Assembly: GCA_020002185.1 (NCBI GenBank)
Contig: CM034536.1
Span: forward strand, 12,360,717 to 12,424,716
Source of the DNA: Paraescarpia echinospica
Taxonomy: Eukaryota > Annelida > Polychaeta > Sabellida > Siboglinidae
Length of the DNA stretch: 64,000 bases
Reading direction: 5' to 3'
Each line of letters starts with the position of its first letter. Position 1 is the first letter of the stretch. Both the position numbers and the translations under genes were made by a program. This document shows, piece by piece, positions 62,501 to 64,000 of this stretch. Under the pieces are notes generated by a model, which made no database searches, had not been told where the DNA came from, and was given only the letters and a program-made list of their open reading frames with translations.

Positions 62501-63320
62501 CGGTGACAGTGAGGATGACATTGCCGAGATCGACAATGTTGATGTTAGTCAGCACGTTGTGGCACCGTATAGACACGAACCAGTGAAGATGCTCCGACAA
62601 CTGACCGGGCCCACTTGCGCAGATTCGCCGGTAACCGATTCGCCTTCGGCTTCGCCTCTGTTGTGTTCTTTAAAGGAACGGCAGATTTCTTTACATCTGA
62701 CTTACGCCTGAAACCCATCTTCCATTGTACGAAGCCTTCGAAGTCGTCAGGTGCAACGAAATGCGAACCACAAATAATGCTAGTTGCCGTAGCATGCGTC
62801 CAGTCAGCCCTGCCGTTTCGAACAAAACGTTCCCATTTCTGCCGAGTAACTGGCTCTTTGGGAAATTTTTGCACAGAATGGCCAGTCAGATTCGAATTGT
62901 TGCAGTTTCCGACAACACATTTGTTCACCATTTCTATATGTGAACGAATGTATACCAGTTCAAACATCCACCAAAGAAATCCAGCCGCCAAGAACGCTTG
63001 CGATCCCGGGAATGTTTTCCACAACTGACGTCACGATTCTGCCTCTCGTGGCATTTCCAGAAAACAGACTTTTCGAAGCCTGCACCAAAGCCAGGTCCAG
63101 TTTAATGTCAATCTTAGAAATGTTTCAGCAAATGTGTGGTTTTGGGGTTGTCATTATATTGCAGGACACATATGTACATGCATATTTTTATACTTATTAG
63201 CAATTTTTTTTCTCCCAGGATATGGCCTTTAAAAAGAACTAAAAACATTATAATGCAAACACTTACGACAAGCATAAGCTAGTCTCGTGGTTGGTGAATG
63301 ATACTGTGACATGATACCAG
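26426..63320 (-). CDS. GNPTAB: GNPTAB (GlcNAc-1-phosphotransferase alpha/beta precursor), 3' part of gene, 17 exons
   Basis: This is the 3' part of the gene for the catalytic precursor that puts GlcNAc-1-phosphate on mannose of lysosomal hydrolases in the Golgi (family knowledge). Exons in transcript order: 63267-63320 (putative), 61423-61491, 46314-46369, 45324-45438, 44415-44623, 38617-38771, 38144-38271, 36674-37248, 35175-35371, 34033-34185, 31699-31873, 30448-30533, 29204-29302, 28860-28914, 27795-27907, 27391-27481, 26426-26539. Every junction has AG/GT borders and all phases join without a stop, giving about 795 residues. Domain order matches animal GNPTAB: Notch repeat 2, spacer with GFLPWEK, processing site, Stealth CR3 ([12 protein letters not shown]), EF-hand (DTDHSG/VLSDREI), Stealth CR4 (KFICLNDN), one membrane helix, basic tail. 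The Stealth CR1/CR2 and Notch repeat 1 exons must lie beyond the right edge. No break is seen, so the gene looks functional. Introns reach 15 kb and are full of mobile DNA. Confidence 0.95.
27391..27481 (-). CDS. GNPTAB: GNPTAB exon, C-terminal membrane helix (91 bp)
   Basis: It encodes [20 protein letters not shown] then [10 protein letters not shown]. The hydrophobic stretch from VAL to SFFF is the second membrane anchor of the precursor, expected to hold the beta subunit in the Golgi membrane. The donor is GTGAGA. Confidence 0.93.
27519..27732 (+). repeat. Duplicated intronic segment, copy A
   Basis: From GGTCATGACATCAAGCACTC to the CATTATAACAGAAAA region it matches 30,659-30,852 with scattered changes. 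It is in a GNPTAB intron, in direct orientation, and non-coding. Confidence 0.85.
27795..27907 (-). CDS. GNPTAB: GNPTAB exon, Stealth CR4 end (113 bp)
   Basis: It encodes [20 protein letters not shown] then [17 protein letters not shown], nearly the vertebrate sequence VKAVL.DFYES.FPIPS.FELPR.YRNRF. The acceptor is TGGTTCTAG and the donor GTGAGA. Confidence 0.95.
28860..28914 (-). CDS. GNPTAB: GNPTAB exon, Stealth CR4 core (55 bp)
   Basis: A short exon encoding [18 protein letters not shown], matching vertebrate KFVCLNDN, the CR4 signature. The acceptor is GTTTTCAG and the donor GTGAGT. It is too short for ORF detection and was found by searching the intron for the missing block. It restores the frame exactly between the exons at 29204 and 27907. 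Confidence 0.93.
29204..29302 (-). CDS. GNPTAB: GNPTAB exon, entry to Stealth CR4 (99 bp)
   Basis: It encodes [20 protein letters not shown] followed by [21 protein letters not shown] is identical in vertebrate GNPTAB. The acceptor is GGTTGAAG (less pyrimidine-rich than the others) and the donor GTAGGT. Both phases join. Confidence 0.93.
29440..29695 (+). mobile_element. Diverged tRNA-type SINE body
   Basis: It shares the body and tail of the SINE at 31,181: CAGTTCACTCG, TGTATAAATGA, TTGTAATTGCAGCAT, then AAAGTATGTTGAGCAGT and a final GAGATACTATGTTATATAAG. The tRNA head is not recognisable. Confidence 0.6.
30448..30533 (-). CDS. GNPTAB: GNPTAB exon between EF-hand and Stealth CR4 (86 bp)
   Basis: It encodes [20 protein letters not shown] then KFGSRNKY. 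It aligns with PPVTKSLVTNCKP...NKYRF of vertebrates. The acceptor is TTTCTTGCAG, the donor GTAAGT, phase 0 in and 2 out. Confidence 0.92.
30659..30852 (+). repeat. Duplicated intronic segment, copy B
   Basis: Direct-orientation partner of 27,519-27,732, about 3.1 kb away in another GNPTAB intron. It could be a dispersed repeat or a local duplication. Confidence 0.85.
30885..31065 (+). pseudogene. Non-LTR retrotransposon C-terminal fragment
   Basis: The plus-strand frame gives [20 protein letters not shown] and continues to [11 protein letters not shown]. The RGRPR-x-W-x-x-D signature marks the C-terminal end of endonuclease/reverse-transcriptase proteins of RTE-like LINEs. Nothing of the upstream RT remains. 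Confidence 0.65.
31181..31499 (+). mobile_element. tRNA-derived SINE
   Basis: A box TAGCGCAGTGGTAAGAGC (31192-31209) and B box GGGTTCAAATCC (31235-31246) lie 26 bp apart, as in a tRNA. A tRNA-unrelated body and a conserved tail AAAGCACTTTGAGCAGTC, then GATACTGCACTATAAAAG, follow. Related copies are at 29,440 and, inverted, at 45,000. Confidence 0.88.
31699..31873 (-). CDS. GNPTAB: GNPTAB exon, EF-hand end (175 bp)
   Basis: It encodes [20 protein letters not shown] and continues to EVYYDKNM. With the previous exon it makes a complete EF-hand loop (D-T-D-H-S-G...E at position 12). [13 protein letters not shown] is identical in the vertebrate protein. The donor is GTATGT. Confidence 0.96.
32055..32192. 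repeat. 13-bp tandem repeat (ATTGTCACACTAA), about 10 copies
   Basis: ATTGTCACACTAA is repeated about ten times. A run of units in the first half has CG in place of CA. It lies in the GNPTAB intron upstream of the EF-hand exon. Confidence 0.92.
32435..33134 (+). pseudogene. RTE-like LINE, 3' end of RT gene
   Basis: Plus-strand frames give [26 protein letters not shown], then [20 protein letters not shown] and [20 protein letters not shown]. After a frameshift near 32,870 comes [20 protein letters not shown] with a final [14 protein letters not shown]. This is the standard C-terminal half of RTE-type RT. It ends in an ATGATGATG microsatellite tail, usual for RTE 3' ends. Several stops are present and the 5' part is absent. 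Confidence 0.85.
33135..34032. other. GNPTAB intron sequence, nothing recognised
   Basis: Between the RTE relic and the EF-hand exon. No repeat ends or coding similarity were seen on either strand. Confidence 0.4.
34033..34185 (-). CDS. GNPTAB: GNPTAB exon, Stealth CR3 end and EF-hand start (153 bp)
   Basis: It encodes [20 protein letters not shown] and [14 protein letters not shown], close to vertebrate [16 protein letters not shown]. It then gives EMDTDHSG, the first half of an EF-hand loop whose second half is on the next exon. It ends in phase 2 with donor GTAACT. Confidence 0.96.
34358..34744 (+). mobile_element. hAT-like MITE with GGGGCGGATCC ends
   Basis: The left end is CAGGGGCGGATCCAG and the right end CATTGATCCGCCAATG, with GGGGGGCAC/GTGCCCCCC-type words near both ends. 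It lies in a GNPTAB intron and has no coding capacity. The target duplication is not clear. Confidence 0.65.
35175..35371 (-). CDS. GNPTAB: GNPTAB exon with processing site and start of Stealth CR3 (197 bp)
   Basis: It encodes [20 protein letters not shown], then [20 protein letters not shown] and [20 protein letters not shown]. The position of human Lys928-Asp929, where site-1 protease cuts, is RHLL/D here and RQLK/D in human, so an S1P-type motif is kept. RKVPAHMPH is the hallmark of the Stealth transferase domain. The donor is GTGGGT. Confidence 0.95.
35372..36673. other. GNPTAB intron sequence, nothing but a TA microsatellite
   Basis: AT-rich intron. The minus-strand open frame at 35,991-36,239 lacks similarity and splice-site support. 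Confidence 0.4.
36498..36520. repeat. (TA)n microsatellite
   Basis: About eleven TA repeats in a GNPTAB intron. Confidence 0.9.
36674..37248 (-). CDS. GNPTAB: GNPTAB large spacer exon (575 bp)
   Basis: About 192 residues begin [20 protein letters not shown] and run through a Lys/Arg/Glu-rich, low-complexity middle. They end in the conserved block [17 protein letters not shown], just before the alpha/beta processing site. This corresponds to the variable region that includes the DMAP1-binding-like segment in vertebrates. No stop or frameshift is seen, and the donor is GTAAGG. Confidence 0.95.
37249..38143. other. GNPTAB intron, nothing recognised
   Basis: About 0.9 kb of AT-rich sequence without repeat ends or coding similarity. 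Confidence 0.4.
38144..38271 (-). CDS. GNPTAB: GNPTAB exon, spacer region (128 bp)
   Basis: It encodes [20 protein letters not shown] and a [20 protein letters not shown] helix that resembles LLPKD...LQLEHG of the vertebrate protein. It begins by completing a Leu codon and ends in phase 1 with donor GTATGA. Confidence 0.9.
38505..38553. repeat. (CA)n-type microsatellite
   Basis: CACACATGCATGCATGCACA followed by CA repeats, in the GNPTAB intron between the exons at 38144 and 38617. Confidence 0.85.
38617..38771 (-). CDS. GNPTAB: GNPTAB exon, start of spacer region (155 bp)
   Basis: It encodes [12 protein letters not shown], a Thr/Lys-rich stretch, and [10 protein letters not shown], which resembles the IPKEK block of vertebrate GNPTAB. 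The acceptor follows a T-run and the donor is GTAAGT. The upstream intron holds the whole 5-kb Kolobok-like copy 2. Confidence 0.9.
39271..42823 (+). pseudogene. Kolobok-like transposase exons, core deleted, copy 2
   Basis: Exon at 39271-39363: [20 protein letters not shown] then [11 protein letters not shown], donor GTAATT. 41086-41185: [20 protein letters not shown], Ser/Pro-rich. 41456-41563: [20 protein letters not shown], acidic. 41980-42074: [20 protein letters not shown] then [11 protein letters not shown]. 42584-42823: [13 protein letters not shown], a -1 shift, then [20 protein letters not shown] and a proline-rich end. The A-A-I-D-Y-x-N-H block plus YVYIASL resembles the end of Kolobok transposases. 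Phase breaks show that at least one exon, with the DDE centre, is missing. The segment 41,680-41,900 may be a wrecked exon (FEDS...). Confidence 0.7.
39601..40600. repeat. 125-bp minisatellite, 8 units, inside the transposon
   Basis: Starts at 39601, 39726, 39851, 39976, 40101, 40226, 40351 and 40476. Each unit has the perfect palindrome CTAGCCCGGGCTAG. Units differ at a few sites (GGACC/GGGCC, AATCG/AATTG, CAGCCACAGAC/CAGGCACAGGC). Units 1 and 4 share the rare version, hinting at a 375-bp higher-order period. Copy 1 has one unit. Confidence 0.95.
43698..43736 (-). pseudogene. P2X7-like gene exon 1 left in copy 2
   Basis: ATG to GAT encodes [13 protein letters not shown] with a GTAAGT donor, the same as copy 1 exon 1. 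Exons 2-4 are deleted: sequence jumps near 43,050 from the intron 1 homology to the last bases of exon 4 (CCGAGTGCAAGTGG...TTCAAAG). Confidence 0.85.
44415..44623 (-). CDS. GNPTAB: GNPTAB exon after Notch repeat 2 (209 bp)
   Basis: It encodes about 70 residues including [20 protein letters not shown] and [11 protein letters not shown]. These align in order with the segment after Notch repeat 2 in vertebrate GNPTAB; NATT is a likely N-glycosylation site. It starts in phase 1 and ends in phase 0 with donor GTGAGG. Confidence 0.93.
45000..45278 (-). mobile_element. tRNA-derived SINE, same family as 31,181
   Basis: Read on the minus strand it has an A box (GGCACAGTGATAAGAGC), the TTCACTTGGCTATATGAATG body, AGTATTTG, GAATGATTCCAAGAG and the tail TTGAGCAATCCTAAAG. 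The B box is eroded. It lies next to the GNPTAB Notch exon. Confidence 0.8.
45324..45438 (-). CDS. GNPTAB: GNPTAB exon, second half of Notch repeat 2 (115 bp)
   Basis: It encodes [15 protein letters not shown] followed by [20 protein letters not shown]. It supplies the last three cysteines and the Asp ligands (FDAGDC) of the calcium-binding Notch repeat. Vertebrate GNPTAB has the same CGFDAGDCG and FHEL blocks. The donor is GTAAGA. A SINE lies immediately downstream in the intron. Confidence 0.96.
45440..46313. other. GNPTAB intron between the two Notch-repeat exons
   Basis: About 0.9 kb of AT-rich sequence without recognisable features. Confidence 0.5.
46314..46369 (-). CDS. GNPTAB: GNPTAB exon, first half of Notch repeat 2 (56 bp)
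   Basis: It encodes [19 protein letters not shown], the first three cysteines of a Lin-12/Notch repeat, very close to vertebrate GNPTAB repeat 2. The acceptor (TTGTGTTGTAG) and the first seven exon bases (AGTACTG) are also the core of the 66-bp repeat array that starts directly upstream. The donor is GTCAGT. Confidence 0.93.
46370..53213. repeat. 66-bp minisatellite, about 104 units, derived from a GNPTAB splice acceptor
   Basis: The period is 66 bp over 6.84 kb. On the minus strand each unit holds TTGTGTTGTAG followed by AGTACTG, exactly the last 11 intron bases and first 7 exon bases of the GNPTAB exon at 46314-46369, which the array abuts. The rest of the unit is intronic (CAGTTCTCAGACCTTGTACT). 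Variants include CATAGCTACAACT/CATTGTAACAACT and ACAGTACAG/ACAATACAG. A variant cluster recurs near 47,385, 48,640 and 50,350, so larger blocks were duplicated too. Because 66 is a multiple of 3, frames stay open on both strands for hundreds of codons; those frames are not genes. Confidence 0.97.
53268..53325 (-). ncRNA. Hammerhead-ribozyme-like core, left end of Penelope element
   Basis: On the minus strand CTGATGA (53311-53317), A, GTTGGTG-TGTCA-CATTGAC and GAAA (53287-53290). Compared with the right copy, one stem II base is C to T, which changes a G-C pair to G-U and keeps the stem. Stem III reads GCTTCTACAAGA. It is inverted relative to the right copy. Confidence 0.5.
53325..53640 (+). 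pseudogene. Penelope RT, N-terminal part
   Basis: The frame gives [20 protein letters not shown] then [20 protein letters not shown] and [13 protein letters not shown], a stop, and [15 protein letters not shown]. The DPT, P-x-x-YASPK (in place of YGLPK) and LRPIV landmarks are those of Penelope-like RTs. It is cut at 53,640 by the TIR element. Confidence 0.85.
53881..54743. other. Internal non-coding part of the TIR element
   Basis: AT-rich sequence between the left inverted repeat and the first decayed coding piece. No exon or repeat recognised. Confidence 0.4.
54744..56860 (+). pseudogene. Decayed multi-frame gene inside the TIR element, function unknown
   Basis: Successive frames read [100 protein letters not shown] and [20 protein letters not shown] (followed by [15 protein letters not shown]). 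Stops and shifts part them. The order suggests one long protein with a Cys/His module (YHMPC) and, further on at 57,862, a cysteine-rich tail. It resembles large repeat-borne proteins of invertebrates, but I do not recognise the family. Confidence 0.5.
56863..57844. mobile_element. 982-bp nested MITE with CAGGCCTYGACATTAA ends
   Basis: The left end is CAGGCCTCGACATTAA and the right end its inverse with one change. TCCAT (56858-56862 and 57845-57849) is directly repeated at the flanks. GGCCCA/GGGCC-rich words near both ends can pair. It has no coding capacity and interrupts the unknown gene of the TIR element. Confidence 0.85.
57862..58085 (+). pseudogene. Cysteine-rich (CXC/tesmin-like) relic
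   Basis: The frame reads [20 protein letters not shown] then [18 protein letters not shown] and a stop, followed in the next frame by an acidic [10 protein letters not shown] end. The CxC-x8-CxC-x6-CC-x2-CxC spacing recalls CXC/tesmin-type zinc-binding repeats. It is probably the last part of the decayed gene before the nested MITE. Confidence 0.55.
58811..58995 (+). pseudogene. Penelope RT, middle part (VVSLFT motif)
   Basis: The frame reads [40 protein letters not shown] and [26 protein letters not shown] is the first catalytic block of Penelope-like RTs. It continues directly from the N-terminal part across the inserted TIR element and runs into the 46-bp array. Confidence 0.88.
58972..60672. 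repeat. 46-bp minisatellite, about 37 units, expanded from Penelope RT coding sequence
   Basis: The unit is the DNA for [16 protein letters not shown] of the RT (AGAGAACCAACCTAACAGTA, then GACAACATCACGGAGCTGTT). The first unit still has the coding version. 46 is not a multiple of 3, so each unit shifts the frame and the ORF is destroyed. Variants (CGGACAGTCGACAAC, CATCATCAGGG) recur in groups. After the array the RT resumes at [13 protein letters not shown]. Confidence 0.95.
60661..61250 (+). pseudogene. Penelope RT C-terminal part and GIY-YIG-region relic
   Basis: The frame reads [58 protein letters not shown] (catalytic YVDD) and [19 protein letters not shown]. After a shift come [27 protein letters not shown], a stop, and [16 protein letters not shown], the conserved C-terminal stretch of GIY-YIG-bearing Penelope proteins. 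Confidence 0.88.
61275..61335 (+). ncRNA. Hammerhead-ribozyme-like core, right end of Penelope element
   Basis: CTGATGA (61284-61290), one extra A, then GTTGGTG-TGTCA-CATCGAC, which forms a 7-bp stem II with two G-U pairs and a 5-nt loop, then GAAA (61311-61314). This is the catalytic core layout of a hammerhead. Stem III is short and imperfect (CCT/AGG region) and stem I is weak as far as I can read, so activity is uncertain. Confidence 0.5.
61423..61491 (-). CDS. GNPTAB: GNPTAB exon, linker before Notch repeat 2 (69 bp)
   Basis: The acceptor is TTCCACAG and the donor GTAGGG. It encodes [20 protein letters not shown] and ends in phase 1, which exactly completes the Glu codon of the next exon 15 kb downstream. 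It is a low-homology linker. It is supported by phase continuity and by lying just beyond the Penelope element and minisatellite that fill the next intron. Confidence 0.75.
61492..62139. other. GNPTAB intron sequence, nothing recognised
   Basis: AT-rich intron between the linker exon and the THAP-encoding element. Confidence 0.4.
62327..62343. promoter_or_regulatory. CRE/ATF palindrome in the left arm of the THAP element
   Basis: CGTGACGTCAGTTGTGG contains TGACGTCA, the full CREB/ATF site. It is mirrored exactly at 63,020-63,036. Either could act in the promoter of the THAP ORF or as a subterminal transposase-binding site. Confidence 0.45.
62545..62931 (-). CDS. THAP-domain ORF (128 aa) of the Kolobok-type element
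   Basis: Start chosen at the Met before the first THAP Cys: [21 protein letters not shown]2CH ligands are C5, C10, C54 and H57 (SIICGSHF), with conserved FPKE, W in RQKWERFV, F in HFVAPDDF, and AVP near residue 84 (SAVPLKN). The THAP fold is complete in about 87 residues, and a basic tail follows. An upstream in-frame Met (63024) would add a hydrophobic stretch not typical of the family. THAP domains bind DNA, in transposases the element ends. The ORF is unbroken but lacks the catalytic domain. It could also be the first exon of a spliced gene; no donor is obvious. Confidence 0.75.
   Translation of the reverse strand: MVNKCVVGNCNNSNLTGHSVQKFPKEPVTRQKWERFVRNGRADWTHATATSIICGSHFVAPDDFEGFVQWKMGFRRKSDVKKSAVPLKNTTEAKPKANRLPANLRKWARSVVGASSLVRVYTVPQRAD
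63020..63036. promoter_or_regulatory. CRE/ATF palindrome in the right arm of the THAP element
   Basis: CCACAACTGACGTCACG is the exact inverse of 62,327-62,343. It lies about 90 bp upstream of the chosen THAP start codon, a plausible promoter position. Confidence 0.45.
63267..63320 (-). CDS. GNPTAB: Putative GNPTAB exon, inter-Notch-repeat linker (54 bp)
   Basis: A 54-bp segment has a good acceptor (pyrimidine-rich, ends CCGCAG) and donor (GTAAGT). Its phase (1 in, 1 out) joins the next exon through an Arg codon. The predicted peptide, [16 protein letters not shown], has no clear counterpart, but this linker is poorly conserved in the family. It sits 35 bp beyond the end of the THAP-encoding transposon. 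The exon is inferred from splice sites and phase only. Confidence 0.5.
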
Positions 63321-63558
63321 CTGCGGAAGGTGGTAATGTATAACATACATTCATCTCTATTACTAATAGTAAGAATAATACGAAAAAAAGGTGATGCAAT
63401 TGTAATTGAATGTGTATCTGATGCATAAATAATAAATGAACACTCTGGACAGTGTTTACTGAAATGTCATTGCTCCTAGTTGGTCAACATTTGGGATTAC
63501 CATTCCATGGCATTTTACAAGAACAGGGGGGTTTCACAGTCCATCCCAGTCACAATAT

Positions 63559-64000
63559 GAGTTGTTGAGTCACACACCTTCACAGTCTGCGTTGTTGAGT
63601 CACACACGTTCAAAGTCTGAGTTGTTAAGTCACACACCTTCACAGTGTGAGTTGTTGAGTCACATACCTTCACAGTCTGATTTGTTGAGTCAGATACCTT
63701 CACAGTCTGAATTGTTGAGTCACCAACCTTCACAGTCTGAATTGTTGAGTCACATACCTTCACAGTCTGAATTGTTGAGTCACATACCTTCACAGTCTGA
63801 ATTGTTGAGTCACATAGCTTCACAGTCTGATTTGTTGAGTCACATACCTTCACAGTATCTGAGTTGTTGAGTCACATACCTTCACAGTGTGAGTCATTGA
63901 GTCACATACCTTCACAGTCTGATTTGTTGAGTCACATACCTTCACAGTCTCTGAGTTGTTGAGTCACATACCTTCACAGTCTGAGTTGTTGAGTCACCAA
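63559..64000. repeat. 30-bp minisatellite, at least 14 units, running off the right edge
   Basis: Units of 30 bp around GAGTCACATACCTTCACAGT, with a TCTGAATTGTT end. Some units carry an insertion of 2 bp (CAGTATCTGAG, CAGTCTCTGAG). Thirty is a multiple of 3, so 10-residue repeats (LLSHIPSQSE; VCDSTIQTVK) appear on both strands, an artefact. It is in the GNPTAB intron or region upstream of 63,320. Confidence 0.93.

Larger units (their letters stand above)
62144..63228 (-). mobile_element. TTAA-flanked Kolobok-type element encoding a THAP domain
   Basis: TTAA at 62140-62143 and 63229-63232. The terminal inverted repeats AGGCCATATCCTGGGA are perfect. A second inverted pair, CGTGACGTCAGTTGTGG, lies inside (62,327-62,343 and 63,020-63,036). 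A THAP-domain frame occupies the middle. TTAA sites plus a THAP domain are the mark of Kolobok transposons. The DDE part is missing, so this is a 1.1-kb deletion derivative. Confidence 0.82.

Noticed and set aside
63515..63870. Repeat proteins of 10-residue units on both strands
   Set aside because: Artefact of the 30-bp minisatellite; both strands are equally open.

Overview
The window is nuclear DNA from an invertebrate animal. It is AT-rich, has spliced genes with GT/AG introns, and is crowded with LINE, Penelope, SINE and DNA-transposon copies, minisatellites and nested insertions. The species cannot be fixed from sequence alone; a lancelet, hemichordate, mollusc or similar animal would fit.

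One host gene is recognisable. It is the 3' two thirds of GNPTAB, the alpha/beta precursor of N-acetylglucosamine-1-phosphotransferase, on the minus strand. I rebuilt 16 exons whose phases all join, plus one putative extra exon, from about 63,320 down to the stop codon at 26,426. Together they encode about 795 residues: the second Lin-12/Notch repeat, a variable spacer, a site-1-protease-like processing site, Stealth CR3, an EF-hand, Stealth CR4, the C-terminal membrane helix and a basic tail. The 5' exons lie beyond the right edge.

Layout. 1-1,199: unassigned sequence with a Ser-tRNA-like SINE. 1,200-15,063: copy 1 of a TTAA-flanked, Kolobok-like DNA transposon. It carries a spliced gene for a P2X7-type C-terminal (ballast) cysteine domain on the plus strand and transposase remnants on the minus strand. 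It is interrupted by a pogo-like element (1,449-5,277), a nearly intact LINE (5,721-8,940) and a long-inverted-repeat element with a FLYWCH fragment (10,565-12,281). 15,065-26,000: no host genes seen, with a Tigger-like relic, a LINE-bearing repeat and two MITEs. 26,426-63,320: GNPTAB, whose introns hold copy 2 of the Kolobok-like transposon (38,992-43,990), SINEs, RTE relics, an hAT-like MITE, about 104 copies of a 66-bp minisatellite (46,370-53,213), a Penelope-like element (about 53,250-61,335) broken by a 5.2-kb terminal-inverted-repeat element and a 46-bp minisatellite, and a 1.1-kb THAP-encoding Kolobok-type element. A 30-bp minisatellite runs off the right edge.

Main points of interest: the 66-bp array is built from the 3' splice site and first exon bases of the GNPTAB exon it abuts, giving about 100 decoy acceptors. 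The Kolobok-like family carries a P2X7-ballast gene as cargo. The two copies act as empty-site references that date and bound the nested insertions. The Penelope element has hammerhead-ribozyme-like cores at both ends, and its coding sequence expanded into a minisatellite.
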